A stretch of 46,297 nucleotides of DNA from Gammaproteobacteria bacterium. GTDB taxonomy: Bacteria > Pseudomonadota > Gammaproteobacteria > DSM-16500. Location of the stretch: contig JAHCAO010000006.1 of assembly GCA_019634835.1 (NCBI GenBank), positions 1-46,297 of the forward strand. Direction: 5' to 3'. Positions 19,401-27,500 of the stretch are shown piece after piece (the stretch's first letter is position 1; each line of letters begins with the position of its first letter). Under the pieces are notes generated by a model. That model was not told the DNA's origin. It ran no database searches and saw only the letters and a list, made by a program, of their open reading frames with translations. The position numbers and the translations under genes were made by a program.

Positions 19401-19471
19401 ACTATCGGGCAGATAAGTAGCGCAAGTAAGAGAGCGGCTAATAACTGATTAATCAGCTGTCGCATGCGCAT
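16418..19471 (-). CDS. MscK/MscM-type large mechanosensitive channel
   Basis: The 1017-residue protein has a signal peptide (about 1-27) and a long periplasmic region rich in coiled coil (about 30-380). A set of about ten transmembrane helices follows, then the MscS domain with the pore-lining stretch FAFGVGLGLRDLANNFACGF near 815. The beta domain follows with RVGDIVNVNSIEGEVTHIGSRA and VPNAEIFNKSFTNWT. This is the layout of MscK (KefA) and MscM; it is slightly shorter than those (about 1100). The channel releases solutes on hypo-osmotic shock. It overlaps the ampG-like gene by 23 bp with GAGGT before its ATG, so the two are cotranslated. I cannot tell MscK from MscM. Confidence 0.92.
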   Translation of the reverse strand: MRMRQLINQLLAALLLALLICPIVVSSPAKLGHSVNQTTIDRTDLVTQQINLLKSRLSQGEHEYVELQQQHDKQIAGLTIEKATKNLLDKASLDISVSKSNLDSINIELTDAQHTIAWLEKSTQEIENQLNVLSIFGLKVARNVMANPEELRTDLKYQQNLLALEKKRLGFLQNLQRIASNILTLRTENYNRLHALLKSRNLLHMKQEQAKDELAYQEKQNYWLQQLNVYYAKLAKIDPVNSRVEYAAIERDIYYANENANYAYVQSLIARYADQIQQMKLAVLRSSSISVLNEIGDQFQALNKQIDKLGTVLKSRINVLEKHIAYLSVRKKHESQFQPYIKNLSHLAGEYKEADRGLTRINSSLAEFRQTLDHALKTELSSRQGFPTFGLKTFLDLGKEMLLVPALTFQIIKSLSSSIIKRIESTSLMAWSLFALTESLVIFSSCFLRKLLTRILERPSKWRDKINTKWLSLQWLSRNFIDLFVIANIIGVMRFFGIALQHYIFIVYLSLVWLAFKGIMVVARLCLVETTHDSAGNDMQLYRRLRWIILIGGIITAFTVFVHQLPLIYELKTLCDRLFLLLLMIISLLLLRSYDVVPNLILTHMESHHPYLRKSVRLIGILVPILIFGNAVIGICGFVNLIMTVSWYEGIFLIVLIGYLILRGLLSDGMEQLSRLMIQYVHNGWLWTEAFLKPIDTILRIILFLTAWAVLFLLYGWDKQSPIVERLTRMLHYKLASVLNTTITPLSIIELFVVISIFYWTAKWIREFVYRLLPSRTTDMGMRNSIAILSQYTVIILGAFFCLRVLGIDLRALAFVSGMFAFGVGLGLRDLANNFACGFLILLERPLRVGDIVNVNSIEGEVTHIGSRAVTIRTWDYMELVVPNAEIFNKSFTNWTAKDNIIRSVIHIKISRYDNPHEVRSIIQNVLATHKDVLNDPPPEVFLKEMSDVLIDVEIRYFVNIRQVKSRTSVISTVLASIWDAFAAHGIKPPHPQREIVVRNEMPMLDAHPKVRLENCN

Positions 19472-20702
19472 GATACATTACCTCACCTTTCAAGCTTGTC
19501 AGTAGAAAAATTCCCGGAAAACAAATCACAAATGACCAGATATAAAACTGAATCCATCCTAAATGTTCAACCATCAATGCTGCAATAGGCCCTAAAAATA
19601 CTCTGCCTAAAGAGGCCACAGCTGAAAACAGTGCAAATTGGCTTGCTGTATATCGATGATCACAAAGCGACATCATAAAAGCGAGCAATGCTGCCGTGCT
19701 TAGACCACTACAAAAATTTTCAACAAAAACGGAAGCAACCATCAAATAAAAATGCTTCCCCACCAGCGCGAGCAAGGCAAACATGAGATTAGAAAAAGCT
19801 TGTGCAATACCAAATATTAATAATGCCAGGTAAACATTCCAACGAGTCAACAGCAATCCACCAGCAAAACCTCCCAGCACTACTGCAACAAAACTGACAA
19901 CTTTATAAGCTAAGCCAACTTCGGTGAGAGAAAAGCCCAGTCCATGCAAAAGAAAATTAGTAATGAGAGATAATGCCAGCGCATCGCCTAATTTATAAAG
20001 AATAATAAAAAGCAATAACAATACAATTTTTTCCCGTTGTAACATATCAAGTATGGCTTGCTTTGTTGTTTGGTATAAATTATTCGCAGAAGCTGCAATC
20101 TCTGGTGTGCGGGGAGCCATGTAAGTTGGCAACATGGACAACAATACCAATAATGCCATTAACTCATAAGTTCGCTTCCAACCAAAATAATCTGCGTAAA
20201 TTAACGCTAACCCTCCGGAAACCAGTAAGGCAACTCGATAAGCAAAAACACTATAAGCCGCCCCCAGCCCACGTTCTTCTGGAATTAATACATCTGTTGT
20301 ATAAGCATTAATGGAAATATCCTGAGAAGCTGAAAAAAATGTTATGGCTAGGGCGACCACTCCCATGCTTCCTGCTTGCATAGCAGGATCCATTTGAGAC
20401 AGTAGCAAAAGCGCCGTCACTAACCCTGCTTGCATTAGCATAATCCAACTCTTACGTTTACCCAGTCTTGAAAAACCGTAATGATCCATGAGAGGAGCCC
20501 ATAGAAATTTTAACGTATAAGGCACACCAAGCAATGATAATGTCCCGATGGTTCTAAGCGCCACATCAGCTTGTGTAAACCAAGCTTGCAGTGTCGCTCC
20601 AGTTAGCGCTATCGGTAATCCAGATGAAAACCCAAGGACTAATATTGCCAATAATCGCTTATTAACCAGCATCTTTGCAGTTGGGCTCAACATGAGAAAC
20701 AA
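19449..20702 (-). CDS. ampG: AmpG-like muropeptide permease (MFS)
   Basis: This 417-residue MFS protein has 12 predicted helices and the AmpG N-terminal signature GFSSGLPIALTGATLQAWF, then GVPYTLKFLWAPLMDHYG and ITFFSASQDISINAY, which are characteristic of AmpG. AmpG imports GlcNAc-1,6-anhydroMurNAc peptides for cell-wall recycling. The start is uncertain: ATGs at 20702, 20693 and 20672 are all in frame and none has a strong SD. The C-terminal codons overlap the mechanosensitive-channel gene. Peptidoglycan-salvage genes 20 kb away (NamZ, VanX type) fit its role. Confidence 0.88.
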   Translation of the reverse strand: MFLMLSPTAKMLVNKRLLAILVLGFSSGLPIALTGATLQAWFTQADVALRTIGTLSLLGVPYTLKFLWAPLMDHYGFSRLGKRKSWIMLMQAGLVTALLLLSQMDPAMQAGSMGVVALAITFFSASQDISINAYTTDVLIPEERGLGAAYSVFAYRVALLVSGGLALIYADYFGWKRTYELMALLVLLSMLPTYMAPRTPEIAASANNLYQTTKQAILDMLQREKIVLLLLFIILYKLGDALALSLITNFLLHGLGFSLTEVGLAYKVVSFVAVVLGGFAGGLLLTRWNVYLALLIFGIAQAFSNLMFALLALVGKHFYLMVASVFVENFCSGLSTAALLAFMMSLCDHRYTASQFALFSAVASLGRVFLGPIAALMVEHLGWIQFYIWSFVICFPGIFLLTSLKGEVMYHAHATAD

Positions 20703-20991
20703 TCACAGATTTAAAATAAAGTGGTTGAAATTTTAACACTAATCTCCTGATTTTGATAGCTATTATTTTATACAATCAGACCCAATAAGGATGATTCTCA
20801 TTTCTTACCTTTAAACCTTCTTAGTAGAAACCCCAAATAGGAAAAACACCCATTTTCCAGTAGTATAAAAAGACTATTTTCTTATTATGTTGTAATAAGC
20901 TTGTTAGACCATCAATGTCAGCGATTTAATAAGATGAGTAGTCTGAGATCAAGGATACGGAATTTCTATAAATCATACCGGAGGTATCACC

Positions 20992-21471
20992 ATGATGAAG
21001 CAAGCATGTTTCAAAACAGCTCTTCTTATAGCAAGCATTGGTTTAGTCGTCAGCTGTTCATCAGCCAACACTCAAAGTCAAAATACTACTCTTGGAGCTG
21101 TCACTGGCGCCGTGGTAGGCGGTGTTGCCGGAAGTGCGATTGGTGCTGGCACAGGTCAAATAGTAGCGATTGGCGCAGGAGCGATTGCTGGTGCGTTAAT
21201 AGGCGGTTATGTTGGACAATCGATGGACCACTCAGATAATGTGCAAACCTATTATGCCTTAGAACACACTCCTAAACAAAAAGCATACCATTGGAAAAAT
21301 AAGAAAACGGGTAAACAGTACACCGTTATCCCAAGCAGTAAACATGTTGCTATGAAAGGATACTCTGACTGCCGTAAATACACTGTTGTCGCTGATATCA
21401 AAGGCAAAAAACAGCGAGTTCACGGTGTTGCATGCCGCCAAGCAGATGGATCATGGAAAGCAATCAAATAA
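20992..21471 (+). CDS. Glycine-zipper surface lipoprotein (17-kDa antigen type)
   Basis: The 159-residue protein begins with a lipoprotein signal peptide ending in a VVSC lipobox (Cys22). A long glycine-zipper follows, about residues 35-75, with GAVTGAVVGGVAGSAIGAG and GAGAIAGALIGGYVGQSMD. A C-terminal beta domain has conserved cysteines (SDCRKYTV and HGVACRQADGSWK) like the Rickettsia 17-kDa surface antigen. Such proteins anchor in the outer membrane; the zipper may form a membrane hairpin. A strong GGAGG SD lies ahead of ATGATG. It appears monocistronic: 289 bp of AT-rich upstream sequence and a strong hairpin downstream. Confidence 0.88.
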   Translation: MMKQACFKTALLIASIGLVVSCSSANTQSQNTTLGAVTGAVVGGVAGSAIGAGTGQIVAIGAGAIAGALIGGYVGQSMDHSDNVQTYYALEHTPKQKAYHWKNKKTGKQYTVIPSSKHVAMKGYSDCRKYTVVADIKGKKQRVHGVACRQADGSWKAIK

Positions 21472-21490
21472 AACGGGATACCTCCGCTCC

Positions 21491-21524
21491 AATCATCAGC
21501 GCCAAGAAATTGGCGCTGATGATT
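21491..21524 (+). terminator. 15-bp perfect hairpin after the lipoprotein gene
   Basis: Arms 21491-21505 and 21510-21524 are perfectly complementary and close a GAAA tetraloop, 20 nt after the lipoprotein stop codon. No T-run follows, so it may act as an mRNA 3' stabiliser or a factor-assisted terminator. Confidence 0.6.
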
Positions 21525-21642
21525 TACACTATAAACTTCAGCGGCTCTTCTTATCCTATCAAAAGAAGTCTAAAATACTGTTAATTTGAACAGGAGTGCA
21601 TGGAACTCATTATGCACCCCCAAACATAAGTAGAGGACTCTG

Positions 21643-23016
21643 ATGATCAGCGCTTTTAATCTCTTTTCTATTGGGATAGGTCCTTCAAGTTCACATACCG
21701 TTGGCCCAATGAAAGCTGCAAAAGCTTTTGTTAGCACACTGAAAGAAAACAAACAACTCGATTTAGTAAAGCAAATTAAAATTGAATTATTTGGTTCACT
21801 CGCCTTTACAGGCAAAGGACATGGCACAGATAACGCTATCTTACTTGGACTGGAAGGTAACATACCTGAAACGGTAAATCCCGATATCATCAAACCACGT
21901 TCAAAAGAAATCATCGAGAATAAAAAAATTCAATTAAATGGAACACAAATCATCACATTTGATTATCTCACTGACTTTATTTTTAATTTTAAAGACTTAC
22001 TCCCCATGCATACAAACGGCATGCGTTTTAGTGCCTATGATGTCCATCAACATCTAGTAAACTCGCGTATCTATTACTCTATTGGTGGCGGCTTTATCTT
22101 AAATGAAGAAGAAGCTACGCATCCTCATGAGAGCAATACTTCCGACACTCCTTACCCATTTAAGAATGCGAAAACCCTATTAGAATTATGTAAAAAAAAC
22201 CACATCTCTATTAAAGAAATCGTCTTGGCTAATGAGTGTAGTTCACGCACAGAAACAGAAGTTAGAAGCCGATTAATGCATATTGCACATATTATGCGGG
22301 AATGCATTGATAAAGGATGTCAAACACCTGGCATCCTCCCAGGTAACCTTAATATTAAGCGTAGAGCACCTGTCTTATATCAAAAGCTGCTTGCAAAAGG
22401 AAAACCTAAATCATATGAGCATACAGACAGCATGGAATGGCTGAATTTATATGCTATTGCTGTAAATGAAGAAAATGCCGCAGGCGGCCGTGTAGTCACG
22501 GCTCCCACAAATGGCGCAGCGGGCATTATTCCGGCTGTACTACATTATTACCTCAATTTTTATCCTACTGCTAAAAAAGAAGATGCTGTTGATTTCTTGT
22601 TAACCGCTTGTGCAATTGGCGTCTTATATAAAAAAGGCGCTTCCATTTCTGGTGCTGAAGTTGGCTGCCAAGGTGAAGTCGGGGTAGCTTGCTCGATGGC
22701 TGCCGCCGCATTAACTGCCGTGCTAGGCGGCACGTTAGATCAAATTGAGAATGCTGCAGAAATTGCGATGGAACATCACTTGGGAATGACTTGTGATCCG
22801 ATTAACGGCTTGGTGCAAATTCCTTGCATAGAACGTAATGCTATGGGAGCTGTCAAAGCAGTCAATGCAACACGCTTAGCGCTATTAGGAGATGGTCAAC
22901 ATTACGTTTCTCTAGATAAAGTCATTGCTACCATGAAGCAGACAGGCAAAGACATGATGACCATCTACAAGGAAACCTCGCAAGGTGGTCTAGCTGCAAA
23001 TTTACCTGAATGCTAG
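21643..23016 (+). CDS. sdaA: L-serine ammonia-lyase, single-chain iron-sulfur type
   Basis: The 457-residue enzyme deaminates L-serine to pyruvate. The N-terminal domain starts [20 protein letters not shown], the family hallmark, and continues with [20 protein letters not shown]. The catalytic C-terminal domain shows [18 protein letters not shown], and cysteines in [20 protein letters not shown] and [18 protein letters not shown] ligate the 4Fe-4S cluster. AGAGGA precedes the ATG. Length matches E. coli SdaA (454). No transporter or serine regulator sits beside it; serine catabolism is a main carbon route in Legionella-like bacteria, which fits an amino-acid-fed life. Confidence 0.96.
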   Translation: MISAFNLFSIGIGPSSSHTVGPMKAAKAFVSTLKENKQLDLVKQIKIELFGSLAFTGKGHGTDNAILLGLEGNIPETVNPDIIKPRSKEIIENKKIQLNGTQIITFDYLTDFIFNFKDLLPMHTNGMRFSAYDVHQHLVNSRIYYSIGGGFILNEEEATHPHESNTSDTPYPFKNAKTLLELCKKNHISIKEIVLANECSSRTETEVRSRLMHIAHIMRECIDKGCQTPGILPGNLNIKRRAPVLYQKLLAKGKPKSYEHTDSMEWLNLYAIAVNEENAAGGRVVTAPTNGAAGIIPAVLHYYLNFYPTAKKEDAVDFLLTACAIGVLYKKGASISGAEVGCQGEVGVACSMAAAALTAVLGGTLDQIENAAEIAMEHHLGMTCDPINGLVQIPCIERNAMGAVKAVNATRLALLGDGQHYVSLDKVIATMKQTGKDMMTIYKETSQGGLAANLPEC

Positions 23017-23067
23017 AACAAAATGTTTAGCAGCATACAAAACACTTGTCTAGCATAGAATTTCAAA

Positions 23068-23096
23068 GCATGGCGGTGAGTCATATCTCTCCATGC
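23068..23096. terminator. Hairpin between convergent sdaA and orphan gene
   Basis: GCATGG (23068-23073) pairs with CCATGC (23091-23096), with partial pairing inside the loop. Just upstream, TGCTAGA (23011-23017) can pair with TCTAGCA (23049-23055), an arm that begins within the sdaA stop region. These are the only structures in the 85-bp gap. No T-run is present, so termination is inferred from position. Confidence 0.4.
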
Positions 23097-23101
23097 ATCG
23101 A

Positions 23102-25105
23102 TCAATGCCGCAGAGTGCGTGCCGCAGGCAGAGGTTGCAGGGTTGTTTCAATATACTTCCCTGGAGTATTAAGGCTCAGAGGAAAATACACTACATTGTC
23201 TCTATACTGAACACCTGGATGATTCAAGGAAAGTAGCGCGATAAAAATTTGGACAGCGTGAGACTGAGAGAAAGCAATAGCGACTTCCTGATTTTTCGCT
23301 ATATATGTTCCACACGTTCCTTTACCTTGGCTTGATTTTATAAGAAGAGTAGACGTATTACCTCTTTCTTTTCCTAATCTAATCTGTATTCCAAACCTGC
23401 AAAGAACGTCACAGAATTCATGAATTTGCTTAGTAGGACCCTCGATGGCCAATTCACCTCCTTTCGTTTTATAAATTTTAACCTTTGTCTCGCCGCTTTC
23501 CTTGGATGCAAACAAGCCTGGACTTGTTGCTGCACTACCATGCGAACTTGAAACCTTGCCTGTTGAAGGCTTCTCTTTAGCTTCTTTAGCTATCGTTGCT
23601 GTGTAGTACTCAGATTGATATTCAGATAATGTGAGTACTTTATTCTGATTCATTATCACGCGAATACAATTTTCGTTGGTCAATACTGGATTATGTTCTG
23701 GATTTAAGATCAATGGATTAAGCAAACTATATTGCGTAGCAGGATCATCACTACTGCTTCTGACTAACCCAATATTTCCTTCATTACCTACCGCTGAACC
23801 TGAGTCACCACAAAAAACCGTACCGCCAATGCTTTCAATTTGCTTTTCTCTAGCTGCACTCGTAGGTTCCATATCAGTTCGAAAGACACTGATATTACCG
23901 ATTGAACAAACATCTTGTTTAGCCGTCCCAAGCGTACCAAAGGTGGTCGGTAAATTGATTAAATTAATTTGCTTAATGTGCTGTAGTTTGCATTCTTGCA
24001 GTACTTCTTTGAGGGATTCTATATATAGGCTTTCTAATGTTGCACTCGCTCCTTCTCCTGTAAATGCAAATGCACCTAAGCCCAATCCTTTTAATTGGAG
24101 TGTTGTACCTAATCCCTTCTCGGCCATACCTATGTCAGCACTAAGGAGTACCAGTTTTAAAACATGTTTTGTACGTGTAACATATGCTTTCTTATTTGAA
24201 TAGTAAGTCTCATTATGATGCGTTTTAAGTTCTACTAAATACGTATCATCCTTTGTGTTAATCTTACTGTGAGTATCAAACGCTTGCCCATAAATTACCT
24301 TAGCTGCTTCAAGCAAAGGTTGATTAGCTTGCAACCTAGCTACACGTTTCTCCTGCTCATGGCTATAACGATCAGGTTTTGTAATAAATAGTAAATCATA
24401 GTGTGCCGTGCGACCATCTCTAAATTCAGCAGCAGCGGGATATGAAAATGTTGCTATGTCAATAGACTCATTAAATTCTTCAGCAATGTTCCACTTCTCT
24501 TCTTTTGAACGATTTCCTGTACCGATGACAATAGATGTCACTTGTGGAAGAACAAGCGGCGATAGCACCATCTCTTCTAATGTCAGATATTCTTCAAAAA
24601 AATGCGACTTATCCTTAGAAGACCCTACTGAATCGAGAAACTCCCTACCCGATTCACCTGTGCGATCCTGTATGTGAATTTTCGTCTTTGGTTCACGTCC
24701 CACTACCGCTCTTCCATCCATGTAAACTTCTTTATATCGCTTATGGAACAAGCGGAGAATAAAACCGGCAAATGAAATTGTTTTATATAAGTTTCCTAGA
24801 TTATCATTTATTTTTTTTCGACTTTCATAAAATGACTGCAAGATTGGCAAATGTTCTTCTAGTATCATTAAGCTAGCTGAACCTTCGCATTGAGTGATAA
24901 GATTCTGAGTTTCTTCTGAAAGCAGACTGAAACGATTATTAGCAAATACAGCAATAGGATGATGAAACGGATCCTGCCTGGTGCTATTTGGTTTCAAGGA
25001 ATTAAACTCTTCGAGTAAGCTTTTAATTTCTTCTTTTGCGCGCTTGGCTCGCTCTAAATATGTTGTAGGAGTTGGTTTAAGTGGATCGTTACGAGAATCT
25101 GACAT
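23102..25105 (-). CDS. Large orphan protein, effector candidate
   Basis: I start at the ATG at 25105, with GAAGG about 10 nt upstream, giving 667 residues; a GTG three codons earlier is too close to that SD. There is no signal peptide or transmembrane segment. About 1-110 is helical and charged. About 190-390 looks alpha/beta, with hydrophobic strands and the motif LKGLGLGAFAFTGEG near 340, followed by a helix and QINLINLP. The segment FCGDSGSAVGNEG (~430) resembles a serine-protease nucleophile motif, but I see no matching His/Asp. A Ser/Gly-rich linker near 520-540 precedes a C-terminal domain. I do not recognise the family; a macrodomain-like fold for the middle part is only a weak impression. 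A PmrA-box-like promoter lies upstream. Confidence 0.8.
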   Translation of the reverse strand: MSDSRNDPLKPTPTTYLERAKRAKEEIKSLLEEFNSLKPNSTRQDPFHHPIAVFANNRFSLLSEETQNLITQCEGSASLMILEEHLPILQSFYESRKKINDNLGNLYKTISFAGFILRLFHKRYKEVYMDGRAVVGREPKTKIHIQDRTGESGREFLDSVGSSKDKSHFFEEYLTLEEMVLSPLVLPQVTSIVIGTGNRSKEEKWNIAEEFNESIDIATFSYPAAAEFRDGRTAHYDLLFITKPDRYSHEQEKRVARLQANQPLLEAAKVIYGQAFDTHSKINTKDDTYLVELKTHHNETYYSNKKAYVTRTKHVLKLVLLSADIGMAEKGLGTTLQLKGLGLGAFAFTGEGASATLESLYIESLKEVLQECKLQHIKQINLINLPTTFGTLGTAKQDVCSIGNISVFRTDMEPTSAAREKQIESIGGTVFCGDSGSAVGNEGNIGLVRSSSDDPATQYSLLNPLILNPEHNPVLTNENCIRVIMNQNKVLTLSEYQSEYYTATIAKEAKEKPSTGKVSSSHGSAATSPGLFASKESGETKVKIYKTKGGELAIEGPTKQIHEFCDVLCRFGIQIRLGKERGNTSTLLIKSSQGKGTCGTYIAKNQEVAIAFSQSHAVQIFIALLSLNHPGVQYRDNVVYFPLSLNTPGKYIETTLQPLPAARTLRH

Positions 25106-25122
25106 GAACAGCACACCTTCTT

Positions 25123-25148
25123 AGTATATTTTTTACTCTAATATTAAG
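25123..25148 (-). promoter_or_regulatory. Candidate activator-dependent promoter with PmrA-box-like site
   Basis: On the minus strand, CTTAATATT (25148-25140) matches the first half of the known Legionella/Coxiella PmrA box (cTTAAtATT, N2, then a second similar half). The second half here is imperfect (AGTAAAAAA region). TATACT, a good -10, follows directly at 25128-25123. The -35 position overlaps the box and has no sigma70 consensus, as expected for an activated promoter. The region is AT-rich, so a chance match is possible. Confidence 0.35.
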
Positions 25149-25219
25149 ATTTTATCAAAATAAAGGTTGTGTGTAAATTTTCTACTCGTAAATGCATAAA
25201 AATCAAGGCCCAGAACCAG

Positions 25220-26008
25220 TTATCTTTTCCTATGCATCGAACCATGTTCAACTAATCGCTGCTTACGCATTTTACGTACTTGCCATAACGTCACGATTGG
25301 GCCCAAACATGTGTAAGTCATAAATAAGGCAAACAACATCTCAGCCGGCTCCAAAGCAATCGCAGTAATAATACATACCATCAAGACAACAGTATAAAAA
25401 GGTACTTTTCCTTTAAAATCAATTGATTTGAAACTAGAATAACGGATTGTGCTTACCATTAAAGCAGCAAGAACAATACTAAGCATAGCTAAAGGAACCG
25501 CAATTGTAGTCCCATCAATACCATAGACTGATCCCATCCAGATAGCACTCGCTACCGTACCTGCTGCTGAAGGACAAGGTAATCCTTGAAAGTATTGTTT
25601 ATCGCTGACTTGAGTATTAAATCTAGCTAACCGCAATGCTGTCGCGGCAGCGAATAAAAATGCAGCAAGCCACCCTAGTTTGCCTAAATGCGTCAATGAC
25701 CAACTATACACGACCAAAGCAGGAGCAATTCCAAATGCTACCATGTCTGAAAGACTATCGTACTCTGCGCCAAATAAGCTTTGAGTATGAGTTAATCTTG
25801 CTACTCTCCCATCTAACCCATCTGCAATCATGGCGATAAATATTGCTATGGCTGAGGTTTCAAGGTGACCTTTCATCGCAGCAACAATGGAATAAAAGCC
25901 TGCAAACAAAGCAGCTGTAGTTAAAAGATTTGGCAATAAATAAATTCCACGCTGAGGTGTTTTTTCCACCTGGTCTTCTTGGATTGACTGCCTTTTCTCA
26001 TTGTTCAT
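25220..26008 (-). CDS. pssA: CDP-diacylglycerol-serine O-phosphatidyltransferase
   Basis: This membrane enzyme makes phosphatidylserine from CDP-DAG and serine. I start at the ATG at 26008, preceded by GAGG at 5 nt, giving 262 residues; an upstream TTG adds only five. The CDP-alcohol phosphotransferase motif DGLDGRVARLT with GAEYDSLSDMVAFG supplies the conserved DG..AR..G...D...D metal and substrate residues. About seven hydrophobic helices follow or flank it. It is the Bacillus/rhizobial-type (integral-membrane) PssA, not the E. coli phospholipase-D-like form. It overlaps the rluC end by 11 bp. Confidence 0.93.
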   Translation of the reverse strand: MNNEKRQSIQEDQVEKTPQRGIYLLPNLLTTAALFAGFYSIVAAMKGHLETSAIAIFIAMIADGLDGRVARLTHTQSLFGAEYDSLSDMVAFGIAPALVVYSWSLTHLGKLGWLAAFLFAAATALRLARFNTQVSDKQYFQGLPCPSAAGTVASAIWMGSVYGIDGTTIAVPLAMLSIVLAALMVSTIRYSSFKSIDFKGKVPFYTVVLMVCIITAIALEPAEMLFALFMTYTCLGPIVTLWQVRKMRKQRLVEHGSMHRKR

Positions 26009-26966
26009 ACACACCTCGTTCAAATGCCTTGATGACTTCTTTCAAGTCCGCATCCAGCGGGGCTTCCACTGTAATACGCTGCGCTAGAGAAGGCAAAGTA
26101 AAGTCAATGGACTTGGCATGTAAAAACATGCGCTTTAGTCCCATATTACGCACCATTTTATTAAATTCAACATCACCGTATCGGTCATCCCCTGCGATGG
26201 GATGTCCTTGGTGTTGTGCATGCACACGGATTTGATGCGTACGACCCGTGTAGAGCTTTACCTCCATGAATGAAGCCAACCTCTTATATGATTTTATTGT
26301 ATGAAAAACAGTTAACGCGGATTTACCCTTGTCATGAACTTCAACAACATGCTTCCCACCATCTTGATAATCTTTATGTAAAGGAAGATCCACTTTTAAT
26401 TCTGAATCCTTCCATTTACCCAGTGTTAAAGCCACATAAATTTTACTAACTTTGCCTTCACGTAATAAAGTGTGCAGTTCACGTAAAATACGTTTTTTTT
26501 TAGCAAGCACCAAGCACCCTGAGGTTTCTGAATCAAGACGATGCGCCAGCTCCAAATGAGGTAGCTTAGGGTAAAGGTAACGAAGTGCTTCAATCACGCC
26601 TACTCTTACTGTAGTACCAGCGTGCACTGACATACCTGATGGTTTGTTAATAATCAGCAAATTCTCATCTTCATATAACACACGCTCTACCAGCAATGCT
26701 GAGGTATTTTTGCTTGGAGGCGCTTGTTTAGCTGTTTCAGCAAGAAAAACAGGAGGTAATCTAATATTATCTCCTGCTATTAGTCGATAATAGACGTTAA
26801 CTCGCTTCTTATTAACACGAACTTCGCCTTTTCTCACTATGCGATAAACCCTGGATTTAGGCATCCCTTTTAAACGGTTCAGCAAAAAATTATCAATTCG
26901 CTGCCCTTCATAATCGGCAGGTACAATAAAATATTCTACTCCCGATTTAATTTTCGAAGTTTTCAT
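25998..26966 (-). CDS. rluC: RluC-type 23S rRNA pseudouridine synthase
   Basis: RluC converts uridines 955, 2504 and 2580 of 23S rRNA (E. coli numbering) to pseudouridine. The 322-residue protein has an N-terminal S4 domain (about 18-80, with KSRVYRIVRKGEVRVN) and the catalytic RluA-family domain. The motif HRLDSETSGCLVLAK puts the nucleophilic aspartate at residue 145, and TGRTHQIRVHAQHQGHPIAGD is the second conserved block. It is divergent from rne, exactly as in E. coli and most gammaproteobacteria, which supports RluC over RluA or RluD. Confidence 0.93.
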   Translation of the reverse strand: MKTSKIKSGVEYFIVPADYEGQRIDNFLLNRLKGMPKSRVYRIVRKGEVRVNKKRVNVYYRLIAGDNIRLPPVFLAETAKQAPPSKNTSALLVERVLYEDENLLIINKPSGMSVHAGTTVRVGVIEALRYLYPKLPHLELAHRLDSETSGCLVLAKKKRILRELHTLLREGKVSKIYVALTLGKWKDSELKVDLPLHKDYQDGGKHVVEVHDKGKSALTVFHTIKSYKRLASFMEVKLYTGRTHQIRVHAQHQGHPIAGDDRYGDVEFNKMVRNMGLKRMFLHAKSIDFTLPSLAQRITVEAPLDADLKEVIKAFERGVYEQ

Positions 26967-27054
26967 ATTGAGCCAATCCCCGCACTCTGGTTTTTAATTG
27001 ATATAAAATCAAGATATTGTTACTATTCATTTTAACCTTAAATAGGTATACATT

Positions 27055-27400
27055 GGCTGATATTTTACAGCCATACGAATAAAACTTAGAATTTTGGTAA
27101 ATTAAACGTGTGTTTAAATGCCAGTGAAGGGCATGATTTTTATAGATTACGCTTTAAGCGATGAAAGGGCGAGAATTTCCTACAGTTTGGTAAGTGTTTA
27201 TATTGCTTCGCGCAGATTAAGAGAAGAACCTGCTTTCTTCTAGAGGAACTAATGGTAGAGTTCCTATCACTTCTGATAGAAGTTGCGCGATTAAGCCAAT
27301 CAGCATAAGTGGTTTTGTAGGGTTTCCCAAAACCAATTGCCGAGTGCCAATACGACTGATTGTCTCAGCACTGGCGGCGAAAAGCCCAAATAAAATGGGG
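27055..27400 (+). ncRNA. Structured leader of rne (or an RNA gene in the rluC-rne gap)
   Basis: The 534-bp gap before rne has no convincing coding frame but many perfect helices. GGCTG/CAGCC closes 27055-27072. A 7-bp helix, 27208-27214 with 27284-27290, encloses three consecutive hairpins: 27222-27241 (7 bp), 27244-27265 (7 bp) and 27269-27283 (6 bp, which abuts the closing helix). GGTTTT/AAAACC with an inner GGG/CCC follows at 27311-27334, then GC-rich pairing near 27338-27378. In E. coli a long rne 5' leader folds into hairpins through which RNase E cleaves and limits its own mRNA. By analogy this is probably the autoregulatory leader. An independent small RNA cannot be excluded, and I found no clear promoter. 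Confidence 0.6.
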
Positions 27401-27500
27401 CAGTGCAGTTATGTTGTAGTAAAAAGCTACCTGCTCTATCTATAAAAAAGCATTACTTTCATCCTTATGCATTTAGCACACCATATAACTGGATGAAAAT

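Noticed and set aside
20780..20800. Fur-box-like GATGATTCTCATT
   Set aside because: It matches only part of the 19-bp consensus and is not placed at a clear promoter.
23790..23830. GDSGSA motif in the orphan protein as a trypsin-like protease active site
   Set aside because: No matching TAAHC-type histidine motif or catalytic Asp region could be found upstream; a short motif alone is not enough.
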